Below are positions 39,043 through 51,259 of a stretch of DNA of 64,000 bases, one piece after another. The stretch lies in contig JABACO010000013.1 in the NCBI GenBank assembly GCA_013339895.1, positions 5,009,823 through 5,073,822 of the forward strand. The letters run 5' to 3'. Origin of the DNA: Ephydatia muelleri (taxonomy: Eukaryota > Porifera > Demospongiae > Spongillida > Spongillidae). A program made the translations under genes and the position numbers. The stretch's first letter is position 1. Every line of letters begins with the position of its first letter. The notes under the pieces are model-generated. The model saw nothing but the letters and a program-made list of their open reading frames with translations. It had not been told where the DNA came from and did not search any database.

Positions 39043-40859
39043 AACATGCATTATTCAAAACACGTGAAAACATAAATGATCTCATGCATTTGTTCATATG
39101 TGTAACTGCAAATCACACTTGTACAAAACCTTACATTACATCACATAGATCAAGTGTGAAGTACATTATGTTTACGCATTCCATGTAATTTATAGCCAAC
39201 AATAAAGGATTAGACTTCGCATGCTAACTTGAATAAAATATGTCAAACAATTTATATTATGCTCCGTTGTAAACATGCCCTTTTAAGAAAGAATTAGATA
39301 TAAATATGAACAAGACCAAAGACTGTTCCTGGCCTGCAGCTGGTCTGTGTGTTGACATCATTTTTACATGACAACACACAAGGTTTGTTTGTATAGCACC
39401 AGTTTATCAAGGTATGCTATGTACTTCAATACAGTGCAAAGTAAAATCTACGCATTCTTGCTTTTCCAAAGTACAGATTGTAAATCACTGAATGAACAAC
39501 ATTCAAACTAAAAGTAGGTGTATCATTACTAGCCAAAAAATTTATTTTCAAAAGAAATAACTTCATAATTTCGAAACACAGCAATGTAAAACTTACTCTC
39601 AAAATCCCACAGGAATACAGGTTCGGTACGTGAATGAAAAAGATAAATATTTCCTAATGCCTGCAATATAATACAAACCACAAGCTTGATGCTGATACAA
39701 GTATATGCCAGATATTTAAATGCTACAGACTCTTTCCCTCCATCTCCCACCCGCTCCATTCTCCATTCTTTTCACCCCTTTCCACCTCTCACATTCACTT
39801 TTCCTATCTCTCTTCACTTCCTTCTTCCTCCCTTCCTTTGTCACTCCCCGTTATCTCTCCTTTTCTCTCTCCTCCCATACCCACTCCCGTCTCAATCTCC
39901 TTCTCTTGCTTCCCCTCCCCTCTCTTCTTATTTTCCTACTCATTACAATTTCTCTTCCTGTGATTTTCTCTATCTCTCTTGTCTCACATACAGAACAAAT
40001 TTAAAAAAATAAACTCACAGTAAATTCATCCTCTGTGTCAAAATCAATGTCGAAGAATCCTCTGACACGATCGAAGTGTGAAAAACAGGACAAGTCTCTT
40101 AGTTTTCTGTGAAATGAACAATTATCTTACATAGCGCTATGCCTTGCTGACAAAAGAGAGAGATCCCTCAATACACATTTGTGCACTGGTACTAAATAGC
40201 CATGATTGTTGACAGGCCCTCAATACACTGGTTATCAACACAAAGGAAGGGACCAAGGCAAACATTCAAACCAAATATATATACCTTTAAAAAAAGTCCC
40301 CCCCCCCCCCCAGAAAACTGTTAATGTGGGAAGTTTAGACTACATGTGTAAGTTAAATTAGTCATAAGCTATGCACTAGAAGCATGCTGCACAATATTAA
40401 GTCGCATTTCCTAATAGCATGTGTATCATCAACACAGTTACCACTAACCTCACAAATTTCTTCACTTTAGGCATGCACATCTTGTATTCCTTCCCTCCAA
40501 TTTCTTGGAAATGAATCGCAGCCACATCAGGGTCAGCTTTTAGCACTACCTAAGTCCGCATGAGGGGCATTGTGACAGTTAAATACTATTATAGCGCATA
40601 TCATATATACAAGTAAGTAGCGGTTTACATGTAGTGTACACGTATAAGAATATGTGCACACGCAATATATGCAGGCATGTAACTAATACAGCGAACCTTT
40701 TCAAACTCCTCAAGCCATTGGGATTCTATTCTATCCTAGAGACACAGAAGCATGTCAATGGACGTAACATGGTCATGATAATCCGCAACGCATCCAACCA
40801 GAACTCACATCCTCAAAAGCCGAACCCAAGTTTGCACAAAGAGTAAACACCCGATCCAT
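30315..40859 (-). CDS. INPP5A: INPP5A, type I inositol polyphosphate 5-phosphatase
   Basis: This enzyme removes the 5-phosphate from Ins(1,4,5)P3 and Ins(1,3,4,5)P4 and so ends calcium signalling at membranes. Recognised exons, 5' to 3': 40809-40859 (MDRVFTLCANLGSAFED), 40697-40735, about 40448-40551 (IHFQEIGGKEYK), 40019-40107, 39598-39660, 38154-38215 (EKFPTEFYPD), 37198-37251 (WSRKGLLHTKW), 36880-36943 (NLVNIHLFHDDDNLTALE), 36678-36827 (GDFNFRLD, a catalytic motif), 36456-36556, 34109-34181 (ERKRFYVADATLF), 32211-32283, 31924-31969, 30962-31021 (CPAWCDRIVM, the second signature), 30832-30892 (GDHK) and 30315-30395. The last exon ends ERCMLS, a CaaX box matching the farnesylated C-terminus of vertebrate INPP5A. 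One exon between 38.2 and 39.6 kb is uncertain. Length is near the human 412 residues. Confidence 0.93.
32395..32428. repeat. TG dinucleotide microsatellite
   Basis: About 16 TG units lie in an INPP5A intron. Confidence 0.9.
38994..39040. repeat. 47-base poly-C tract in an INPP5A intron
   Basis: An uninterrupted run of about 47 C on the plus strand (G on the transcribed sense strand) lies next to the uncertain INPP5A exon interval. An apparent poly-Gly ORF on the minus strand is caused by this run. Confidence 0.95.
39728..39990. repeat. Polypyrimidine low-complexity tract
   Basis: A C/T-rich stretch built of TCTCC, CCTTTC and TTCCCTC words lies in an INPP5A intron. Two overlapping plus-strand ORFs of 94 and 108 codons here are Ser/Pro/Leu/Phe-only compositional artefacts. 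Confidence 0.85.
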
Positions 40860-43800
40860 AGCACAGTACTCGAAGGCAAAGATAACTGATATATAAACAC
40901 ACAAACACCAGGTTTAAATTTAAATTATCATATCCGGTCCAACCCATAACATCCGCTTGCTTGATCAGCTAGAGTTGCTATTGCAGTGACCATGGCAACT
41001 GAATAGTACAGTCGCCATTTTGCTGAGCACATGTTGCCGGCCTAAGGGCCTCTGGCTGCACTTGATTTTTTATAGCAGAGAATAAGCTCGGCTGAACTTT
41101 AGGTTACAATTTGACAAGACCTGATTATAATTATTATGTTTTGAACAAGCCGTTTCATAAAATAAGCCATATGACTTTGGCTATAAGGTGCTTAGTAATT
41201 CATTGTTTAATAGTGTAACCTTTTTTATCAGCGATAACAGAGTATGAAAGGTAAATAGTCCGTTAAATTAGTCAGTTACATATACTACTACTCAGCCGTT
41301 AAATCTAATCGCTTTCCGGCCTGGAGGTATGATTGGGGACAAAGAATCGAAAGTAATTTGTCTGAGAAAAAGTTTAGGTTCGGGTAGAATGTCTCGTGGA
41401 CAATTTGTCCCAAGTTGCTTTCAAAGCACTTCAGGCGGCAGTTGTATATCTGACGAAGTGTTCCAGACAGCTGTGCTAGACTGCAGATGCTTTGGACCAC
41501 TAAATGAGAGCTTCTTTCCTGCCCGGCTGGGAAGAGGTGTCACTGAAGCAGAGAACCTTTGCTTGCTTTATTGAAATCTCTAGCGGGACTTGGCCCACCA
41601 AGAGCTGCATTTTCAGCTTACCAGACATCTAGGCAAGGAAGGAATGTGATATTTGATCAGTGAAAGGAGTGATATCTTTGATCTAACAGTATCTTCGGGC
41701 TGTGAGAAAACGGGTTAAAACCAAAGGAAGAGATGAACTTGAAAGTATTTTGGTGAAGGTCACAGCAAAGTGACGGAAGGCATTAGAATAGTGATTTATG
41801 GCAAAACTTCAGCATGGTAAACTGTTCTCTCACTTGCTATTGCTACTTTGACCTGGCTCCTGCTCAATTTAGAGTTGCTGTTAGTTTGTCTGTTTGCTGT
41901 ATGCATGACCCGACTACTTACTTCCAAGTGTGACAGATCACACTAAAACTTAACACTCAATGCACGCAGCACGCTCTTGACAGTAAGGTTGGTGGCCTTG
42001 TTATCCATAACGAAATGAGAGACTGTATCGGCATAATTACTGCACAGGTTGTCAGATATACAAGTAGGTGACTCAGGGCTATGGCTTGATCATGGGTGTG
42101 TGGTTGATGGCAACCCTAAGTAGAACTACTGTTTATAATAAAGGTTTTTGATACAGACACCACATCTGAGGCTCAGATGATACCACTTTCTGATTTCAAA
42201 CCTTTTGAATTGTAACGTTCCAAAAGTGCTTTATAGATTCCAACCACATCCTGCATGCTGTCTATCAAGATTTGCATGGACAAAGTTCATTGTAACAGTA
42301 CATCATTGGAAACTAGGTTTGATATTTAGGTATTTACGGGCATGTGAACAATGAGAGGTGGTGCAATTATAGAAGGATAAAGCTAAAGGTGGAAAGGGAA
42401 ACAATACTCAGGCTGACCACCAGGCATAACACCAATAATGCTGATTGCATAAATCTGTAGCACCCCTCTCTTTTTAATTACTGACAGTCGCACATGCACT
42501 GTCAGATGACAGTCCATCCATTCATCCATCCTGGATGAGCTGAAGTGTTCCATTTAGACTTGCAGGCATAGATTGGTTACGGCTTCAGCATGTGCACTGT
42601 GTCCATGCTGCACCTCATCATGCTTTGGTGCCTGTGCTGTTAAACCAGCTAGTACAATGGTATTAATGCCACTGAGAGAGGTGATGGTCCACTGTGCAAA
42701 CTGCAACATGGATGTAAAAGCGCATCCATCAGTATGTGCCTTCATCTACAAGAGATGAAATGCATCATTATAATGCTGCGGGCAATCATCACTACTCCAG
42801 AGCAAAGTCTGGTTACTGGAACAACGTACTAGTGTGTATTACATAACACATTACTACATTCATACTCATCACTCAAGCTCACACAATGAACCCTCAGGAG
42901 TCACTGCAAGGAGATACAAAAGCAAGGATAGTCATTAGTTGTAACAAGCCCATCATACACTGCTGCATTATGAATTGCATTCCCTCTGTGAGGAAGGTAT
43001 TGTAGACTATGTAAAGCATCTATACCTTGGCATAACTAATAAGAATAATATAATTTACACACAGAGGACCAAATCAGTGGACTATAGTGCAACAAATATT
43101 AAAAAAAAATTCATCATGCATGCAGTAGTTCACTCATTATTACCCACAGGGCCACGCAGTTCATGAAATTTTCCTACCTGAAGACATGCAGAAGAGTGAT
43201 TTGTCATGTGATATGGTGGCGATTTGGCATACTACAGCCCACTACAATGTTAAGAAGTCGAGTCTATCATAAAAGAACACTTGACAAGATATAACAATAT
43301 ACTTGTATGCCTCACCTTTATATTTGCCATTTGGGATCCTTGATTTTCTTTTACAAATCCTGACACATAAGAGGTCATATTTTTAAGTTCTTGCTTTTCC
43401 CCTTTGTAAAAAGATTGTGTTTTCAAGTACTGACTTGCATTCAGAGATCATGCATAGAATATATGCAGAGATAGTATAGTACACCCCTACTAAGATACAT
43501 GGTGTTAGAGTGTTAGAGATCATTATACAAGGCATAGGCTTAACTCTTTCACGAGCAAAGCCAATTATTACGGTACAAGTGTTGTGCAAAATAAGCATTG
43601 CGCGTAGCAGGAAAATGTAGTTTGCAAACAACTTACACTATATGACCAGGAAACAAAGTATTTTTGACTATAAAGTGTTAACTGTTTGGATAAATGGAGT
43701 GGCTTTAATCACGCCATTTGCGGCCATTAAAATTGTCCTCCGTAATATTGAAATGATAGCAACGAGCCTTGACAATGACCTACCTGTAGGCTACACGACA

Positions 43801-43943
43801 AAAAAACAACTATAGTCGCAACTTAAAAAGCCATACAATGAAAAAGGTATTTATTGCCCAAATCACATTGTGTAAGGTTGTGCTTCGTTATGAACTGTAG
43901 CGTCAAAAGCGGCTACCCTGGGAAGGACCATTTGACTTTGAAG
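40860..43943. other. Intergenic between INPP5A and the hAT element
   Basis: The first few hundred bases should hold the INPP5A promoter. Opposed ORFs at 41288-41574 (70-81 codons) and 42554-42758 (about 60 codons) have fairly normal composition, but I recognise no family and cannot say which strand, if either, is coding. They could be remnants of repeats. Confidence 0.4.
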
Positions 43944-46347
43944 CAGGGCCGGCGGAACCGGGTGGGCTGAGTGGGCTACCCTACCAGATTTGGCTGTCGA
44001 CGCCATTTATAACTATTAATATTAATAGTTATATTGCTTAATAGTTTTTAAAATTATCGTTCATTGCGCAGCAGCTGGTACGTATTCAATGGTTCCATTC
44101 GAAGCAAAATTATCAAGACACCCCCCATCAACCAACCCGCAGGTTTTAAATTCCCGCGAAGGGAGATAGGAAAACAGCACCGTAGCTTCCAGCCGATCTG
44201 GTTTTCGAAGTGGAAATGGTTACATTACAGCGAGTCGGATGACAAGGTATTCTGTCATACTTGCGTTAAGGCTGTCAGAGATTTCAAAATGAGTTCAAAA
44301 AATGCCGAGGAAGCCTTTCTGACTAGAGGGTACAATAACTGGAAGGCAGCTACTGATGCGTTTCGCAAACACGAATCAAGCGATTGCCATGCACAGTCGG
44401 TAGAGAAACTGTATACTCTACCGTCCACTACAAAAGACATCGGCGAAACTCTCTCCACTCTTCATGCTCAAGAAAAGCTTCAGAATCGCCAGTGTTTGTT
44501 GAGGTTTTTTCTGCCCTTCGTTTTTTGTCCAGGCAGTGTTGTGCAATAAGGGGTGATGCCGATGAGAATGATAGTAATTACATGCAGCTTTTGAAGTTAT
44601 GTGGAGAAAGTGATATAAAATTGCAAGAGTGGATGATAAAAGGAAGAGACAAGTATTTATGCCACGAGGCTCAGAATGAAATGCTTAAAATCATGGCATT
44701 GAAGGTGCTTAAAGATATAGGCCTTTGCCTCCATAAGTCCCCATTTTACACCATTATGGCGGATGAAACGACCGATAAAACCAACAAAGAGCAAGTTACT
44801 CTCATTTTACGATGGATGGATGATTCTAACTTTGAAGTACATGAGGAATTTATTGGTCTATACGAAGTGGAGTCCATTACTTCGGACAGTATTGTTTCTG
44901 TCGTAAAGGACACCTTGATTCGATTGAATTTATCACTGTCTAAGGCACGAGGGCAGTGTTACGACGGGGGCAAGCAATATGAGTGGTATCCGAAATGGAG
45001 TAGCTACTCAGCTATGCAAGGAGGAACCAAGAGCCGTATACACTCACTGCTATGGCCATGCATTGAACTTCGCTGTTTCGGATGCTATCAAAGGTTCAAA
45101 AGTTATGAAATCATGTCTTGATACTGCTTACGAAATCACTAAGTTGATTAAATATTCACCACGGAGAGAAGCAATATTCCCTGCACTGAAAAATGAATTG
45201 TCACCTAGTACCTGTGGTATTCGTGTTTTATGGACAGTTCGTGCAGAATCATTAGCTAGTATTCTTTCCAACTACAGTGTGTTGCGTGCAACGTGGGATT
45301 GATTGTATTGCCATTTGCCGGGACACGGAGTTAGTTGCTCGAATTAACGATGTGTCATCTCAAATGAACAAATTTGATTTCCTTTTTGGTCTAGAATTGG
45401 CAGAAACGGTATTGAGAATTTCAGACAATTTGAGCAAAACGCTGCAACACAAGGAGTACTCTGCTGCTGAAGGTCAAGAAATATCAAGCTTAACTGTTAA
45501 AACGTTGGAAAGCATTCGAAATGAAAGCAGCTTTGACATGTTGTGGGACAAAATAGAATTGCGAAGGCAAGCATTGGAAGTTGATCCACCTGTTATAGGA
45601 CGAAAAAGAAAAGATATTGCTCAGCTACTTATCCAGGTGACCATTTTGAAAGCGCAAAACATTCTTACCGCCAACAGTACTTTGAAGCAATTGATTTAGC
45701 AATTCATTGTAAATGTTCCCGATTTGAACAGCCAGGTTATGAAGTGTATAAAAATTTAGAGCAACTAATTACAAAAGCTGTGACACAAAACAGTTTTGAT
45801 TATGAACTGAAATATGTTGCTGAATTCTACGGAGACGATGTAGATAAAAATAATCTTGCCATTTAGCTGAATATTCTTGCAACAGACTACCCGCAAGTTC
45901 GTACACCACCGAGCATTTTTGCAATTATAGATTACTTTAAGTCTCTTTCACCTGCCAAAAAGCATTTAATGGATCAAGTGTGCACGAAACTCATTCTGAT
46001 CATGCCTGCTACAAATGCTACCAGTGAGCGATCATTTAGTGCCCTGCGTAGGTTGAAAACATATCTTCGCTCATCTATGTCTCAACGAGACTGAACCATC
46101 TTATGCTGCTTCACGTTCACAAAGAACATACAGATGCTTTGGATCTAGAAGAAGCAGCCAGGGAGTTCATAGTCAACTCAGAGCACAGGCAACGTATTTT
46201 CGGAGCGTTTTAATCATTATTTTGCAGACCGAATGAACATCATATTGAAAATTAATTGATTTATGCGTAGATATTAATAATCAGTAATGATGAATATTAA
46301 TTAACCTAATGAATATTAATCAGCCCAACCAGTTTCTATAGGGCCTG
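43944..46347 (+). mobile_element. Decayed hAT-superfamily DNA transposon
   Basis: The left end, CAGGGCCGGCGGAACCGGGT, and the right end, reading CAGCCCAACC...GGGCCTG, form imperfect terminal inverted repeats of about 26 bp with the CAGGG start typical of hAT. The bases TGAAG sit just outside both ends, a partial trace of the expected 8-bp target duplication. Inside, on the plus strand, lie the remains of one transposase. Its orientation and domain order (zinc finger, catalytic region, dimerisation domain) match autonomous hAT elements. The copy cannot be active because its reading frame is broken several times. Confidence 0.82.
44079..46210 (+). pseudogene. hAT transposase pseudogene (TTF zinc finger, DUF4371-type, hAT dimerisation)
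   Basis: The original protein is now split over several frames. At 44079-44480 there is a TTF/ZMYM-type zinc finger (QPIWFSKWKWLHYSESDDK, then VFCHTC). At 44560-44975 the catalytic core has the FYTIMADETTDKTNKEQ block. At 44975-45300 the frame shifts, with VYTHCYGHALNFAVSDA, the conserved C-x2-H-like hAT motif. At 45300-45700 and 45700-45860 there are linker pieces with a stop near 45865. At 45990-46095 the dimerisation domain has LIMPATNATSERSFSALRR. I count at least three frameshifts and two in-frame stops. The family is the ZMYM1/THAP12-like hAT transposases, by motif. No function is expected. Confidence 0.85.
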
Positions 46348-46689
46348 TGAAGTGCTATGGGCTATTCCAGTAAATAAATCGTACACCCCTACTGATGACA
46401 CAAATTTATGTTTTGAAACAGCTTTCAGAAATTTTTTCTTATACTGCACCAAAACCTGAGAAGTAATCCTTTGTTTTTAAGGCGCACCACAGATCGTTCT
46501 TTCTCGGATTTTGCAACAAATTATCTGCCTTTTTCAGCTTGCTCCGTATTTTGATGGCAGACTCACGCATTTACAGCCACTCTCACGCACTCCCGCTAGC
46601 CATGTCCATTCTCACGCATACTCCCCCGGTATTCGTCTACGTCTTTTGACTCTGCAGAAATATAGATTGAACATAATACAACTAGTATT

Positions 46690-48092
46690 TTAACTGCTGA
46701 TGGCATATTCACCAAACTGGATAAAGCTTTGACCAAGCATAGCCTACAGTGGTCAAGGTGTGTAGGCTTTTCTGTTGACAACACAAGTGTAAATGTGGCA
46801 AGAGAGATTCAATAACGACAAGAGTCTTGGAGAGAAATAAATCTGTTTACATGTACTTTATGAGTTGCCCATGTCACATTATTCATAACTGTGCTAGCCA
46901 TAGCAGCAAGGCATTTGTGAAAGCCATAAAATGTGATGTGGGAGATATGGATGTTGGTGTCTTCTTTTGGTTTGATTATTTAACAAAGAGAAAGAATCTG
47001 TTATCTGAATTTTGTCAGTTTTGTGACAGAGTACAGAAAGATAATAAAGTACATGAGTGTCCGTTGGTTGAATCTTGAGACTGTAGTTCAACGTCTTTTG
47101 AAGCAGTATGAAGCACTTAAGACCTATTTTGAGTCAGAAGAAGAAAGTGATTAGCTAGGTTGAAAAAGAGATCTTCTGACTCTCTATGACAGAGGTGTAT
47201 CTGTTGTTTTATCAGGCCATTCTACCTGTGTTTACTAGTGTAAACTTGATGCTTCAGAGGACTGCACTTATGATCTACCTGGTAAGAGGCTTTTTATTCT
47301 CCCTGGTTAGAAACACAATGGGAAAGTTCATTAGACCTGAATTGCTGACAGTGTCAGATGAAGAACTGGTCCAGATAGATTTTTCAAATCCAGAGAATCA
47401 ACTTGAAGCGAATAAATTGTTTATTGGCATTACTACTAAACAGGTCTTGAACAGGGTGGCTGCTGAAACAGTTGAACAGAGACAAATTATAAAATTCTAT
47501 GCAGGTGTTAGAGATTTCTACCTGGCAGCTGTATCATACATGCTCGAAGATTTCCCTCTGGGGCATGAAGTTCTGTACCATGCTTGTTTCTGCAACTTTA
47601 AATTAAGAATGGAAGCAGACATTTCATCAATAGAATTCTTCATCAAGAGGTATCCTGTGTTTTTTGCAAGCCTGAACTTAGATGAGCTGCATGAATTTGT
47701 TGTATACAAAACATCTCCTGCTGTAACACCTGGAATCTTGAAGTCGGCAACCATTACAGAAACAAAGGGTCAGGATTTCCTCAGAATGAATGTTGTCTTG
47801 GATCACCTCTCAAAAGAGAAAGATGCCTCAGGAAATTTCAAATTCTCTCATTTCTAGAATTGCCAAATTAGTTCTGACTATTCCACAAAGTAATGCAGAT
47901 GCAGAAAGGGTGTTTAGCATTATTGGCAAGAACAAAGTGAAGAGCAAGTCAGATCTGGCACTTGAGGGTACTCTGTCATCTTTAACAACCTGTAAAGTCA
48001 ATCAGTTCTTTGATGAGCCCTGCTACCAGTTTGAACCAAGCACAGAAATGCTTGATAAAGCAACCTTACTCTACAACAAAGCTCATCAGTGA
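46690..48092 (+). pseudogene. Second hAT transposase fragment (KIAA1586/ZNF862-like family)
   Basis: Pieces in different frames are collinear with KIAA1586-type hAT proteins: CVGFSVDNTSVNVA (about 46765), YFMSCPCHIIHNCAS and FFWFDYLTKRKNLLSEFCQF (46850-47030), a long open stretch at 47186-47857 with MLEDFPLGHEVLYHACFCN, and the C-terminal dimerisation motif IPQSNADAERVFSIIGKNK (47880-47940), ending KAHQ at 48092. It has stops near 46815 and 47150 and a frame change near 47850. The N-terminal half is absent here. I found no terminal inverted repeats. This is a different family from the copy just upstream. Confidence 0.8.
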
Positions 48093-50058
48093 CATATAAT
48101 TATGATAACTAGCTGCCTGCTGATAGGTATGATTTCTTTTTTTTACATTTCATCTTCATAAAAGCAATACAAATATACAGGAATATACAGGGATACACTA
48201 TAGAAATTTCATGCTACTTGATTGCATGTAAAAAAATATAAACTTTCGTATCAGTGAAATTTTTTTTAGTTCTGTCTTCATTTAACCATAGAGTTGAAGG
48301 ATTGGAAACAGTGCACGTGATCCATAGACTTGCGCGATGTGTTAACTGCTTGTTGTAAGTCAACTGTATTTTTGAAATTAAGAGGCCTTTTAATCATCAC
48401 CTAGTGCGCGGCTATGTGTAGGTAGTTCCAAAGCGGAAAGTTTATCATCATTGATGCTCACGCATTACAACCCTAAAATTGCCCAATCTCCCGCAAAATC
48501 ATGCCCAAGCAGCTCAAGCTAACTATCAAAGCACAGTTGGCAGGTCTGCGCTCTCGTTGGTGTGGGCCTTCTAATACGCTTCACGTACGCAAAAATACGT
48601 GTCACGCTTCTAATACCATACATACATACCCTACAAAGTCCTGTCCACGAACCATAAATTCATATGGTCAGCGTGCATCATTTATGGGGATTGATGAATA
48701 TCATTTTTTTTTAAAGTAACTCGCTTACGCGACAACGGAGAAACGGATCGCTTATCTGTCGCAATCGAAAAAAACACTAAGATTTACAGTTTGAAGTTGG
48801 TTCTATGTCACGCTTCTAGAAAAAGAATGCTCGAATCGTTCCTCATCCCCAGTCCCAACAATCGTCGTCGTCGTCTTCGTTCCGTCTCGTACAACTCGAG
48901 CTAGGAATAACGGCAATAGTACCAATCACTTCAGATGATACCCACAGGGTGCCTTTAGGGGTCAGGTAAAAGTAAAACACATCGTGGAAGAACTACCTTA
49001 TTTGGTATTTCACTATTTAACCACCAATGACATCAGTAAAATTAATAATTATTGATAGGGCACGCTAACCGGACCTGCATGAAATAATGACACTCACTAA
49101 GTGGCCACATGTAGTTTGGATAGAGGTTATTATCTGATGTTTGTATGGCATCACCATTTAACACTGCATGCATTCCCTTTTTAGCACCTGGGCATGCATG
49201 CCTATGTGAATTAATTTTTGTGCATAATAAACTATTATGGTTGAACCATGTAGGTAAAAGAGCTGTTTTAGTAATTAATGACTGCAACCATTTCCTTTTC
49301 TCGTATAGCTACTCCTTATATGAACACAACTCCATGCATTAATGGAGTATAATGGTGGTATTGAAAAAGCTATCTTAGGATAGTGAGCTGTTAAGTGAAG
49401 TAAATGATGTCTTTTGCAAGACCCATCCATTGCTAGCGCAAAAGGTTGTTACTAGATCTGCCTGCACTGCAGTAAGTAAGATTAGTGCAGATGCATTATA
49501 AAACCCTGGATGCATGAAGAACAAAAGCAGCAAACCGGTAGTGAAGTTAATGCAATTAAATTAGAAGAAAATGATATTTTAGTTGGGCATGGGTATCATA
49601 CTGCTGGCTCTGAACATTGTTTTGTGACATAGAACCAACAATGTAGATGGTGTAGTGGCAGAGGAGATAGGGGACAGAGATAAGGATACCATGCACCCAC
49701 TGAAATGGAAATGTACAAAAGAGTGTCGCATGCTCACTAGCGAAGAAGTAGCAATAGTGTTGAGGACAAAGTCATGGTCCAAATGTCCATTGAAGACCTT
49801 TGAACTGGGCTTGATGATCCTTGATCCAGGGTGTGGTCATGTTCATCATGGTATCACTTTAAAATTGCAATCTGGGTTTATTGAACAGCTTGGGCATCCT
49901 ATTTATTGTGAGCTTCCAGAATGCTCTAGTCCATTGAAGGACTGACATTGCATAGTCCGCACCAGGAACTCAGCTGTTGTTTAATAGCTCCAATTTGTGT
50001 GCATCACTGAGGGAAGCACCAATGTGCAAGTCAATATCAGTGCTTGCAGACACTTGAT
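48093..50058. other. Intergenic, no confident gene
   Basis: An ORF at 49655-49945 plus (96 codons) has ordinary composition but no motif I recognise. The stretch near 48860-48890 is a TCG-rich run. Nothing else is supported. Confidence 0.35.
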
Positions 50059-50493
50059 TTAGAAATGTTTCATGCTCAGTTGAAGCGGGCTCAGTTGGAC
50101 ACTCAACTGGACAAAAGGCAGGATGCTTGAAGGCTGGATGCTCTTGTCGATGGCACTCATCTGAATGCAGTTCAACTGCACTAACAGCCGTAATAGGTAA
50201 ACGTTCACTTGTTGGAACTGGAGGTTCAAGCGGCGTGATCGCGACTGGATATTCGACTGGGGATGTTCAGTTTCACAATTGGTACTTGCTGTCTGATCAG
50301 CAACAGAAGCAATTGGCAGTGTAGCAATTGGAGCAACAGCGGTGAAAAAAGATGCTATTTTGCCACACATTTCGCCATCTGCAGCTAGATTATTTAACCG
50401 TTTGGCTTTACGAAATGATGCTCCTGAACCTTTGGACAGCTTTGATGACATCGTATGAGGGACAATCAATAAAGACTGGGACTTTTGTTATTG

Positions 50494-50540
50494 CTATAGT
50501 CAGAGATAATATATAGATCTATATATTATCTCTGCTATAG
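50494..50540. repeat. Perfect palindrome centred on AGATCT
   Basis: A 32-bp perfect inverted repeat without loop (50502-50533, built around ATATATAGATCTATATAT) is extended by CTATAG on both sides. Confidence 0.9.
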
Positions 50541-50709
50541 TTATGATAAGCTTTTGCTGGCCTGTGTTAATTAAAGGCAGTTGACATTGCAAAGTGCTAA
50601 TTTAATAAAAACGTTATATATGCTCTGTATACTAAATATGGAATCGTTTAAGTCTAGTCATAATGCGGGCTTGACTAGACTTAACTAAGGGGCGGCATTT
50701 AATATGAAT

Positions 50710-50880
50710 GGGGGGGGGGGGGGGGGGGGGGGTTATTGTCGTACCTAGACCCACCAGATGTAAGCGTTTATCACTTACCGTATAAACACCGTCTGTCGTA
50801 GTGTTTATACTGTAAGCGATAAACTTACGCGATGGTGGGTCTGGGTACGAGACTGGGGGGGGGGGGGGGGGGGGGGGGGG
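50710..50880. repeat. G23 - hairpin - G26 structure
   Basis: A run of 23 G (50710-50732) is followed by about 122 bp forming an imperfect stem of about 52 bp per arm (GTACCTAGACCCACCA opposite TGGTGGGTCTGGGTAC, and ATAAACAC opposite GTGTTTAT). A second run of 26 G (50855-50880) follows. The G runs are on the same strand, so they are not part of the inverted repeat. Confidence 0.85.
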
Positions 50881-51259
50881 AACAGTCAGCGACCGCCGCG
50901 AAGATGTGAAGAAAATATTTCTAATGTCTATACAAAAAGTACTTCAAATCTCGCCAAACCAAGCAGAATAAACTGAACCACTCTGTGCAATGCTGAAAAT
51001 GGCGACTCTGTGAACAGCTGTCCTCACACATCACCAGCTGCTAAGAGGGCAATAATGGTAGAAATGCCAAGTTCCATAGAGACAGATACTGGAGGTTGAG
51101 TTAAAGGTGTGAATGTGTAGAATTTTGTTGCTGTAGGCTAGTTTTGATGGAATTCCTTTGACCAAGATTTACGCTTGTTTTGTCTACACCAAAAGCAGCA
51201 CAGTTATCCCAATTAACACCAAATTTTGTCAGCATTTCAATAACTTTTGTGTAGATAGC

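Noticed and set aside
38870-39097. Poly-glycine minus ORF
   Set aside because: It is produced by the 47-base C tract in an INPP5A intron.
39686-40012. Two overlapping plus ORFs of 94-108 codons
   Set aside because: They are a low-complexity pyrimidine tract inside an INPP5A intron.
49655-49945. 96-codon plus ORF as a gene
   Set aside because: No motif, partner exon or family match was found. It lies in a repeat-rich region and is left as unexplained.
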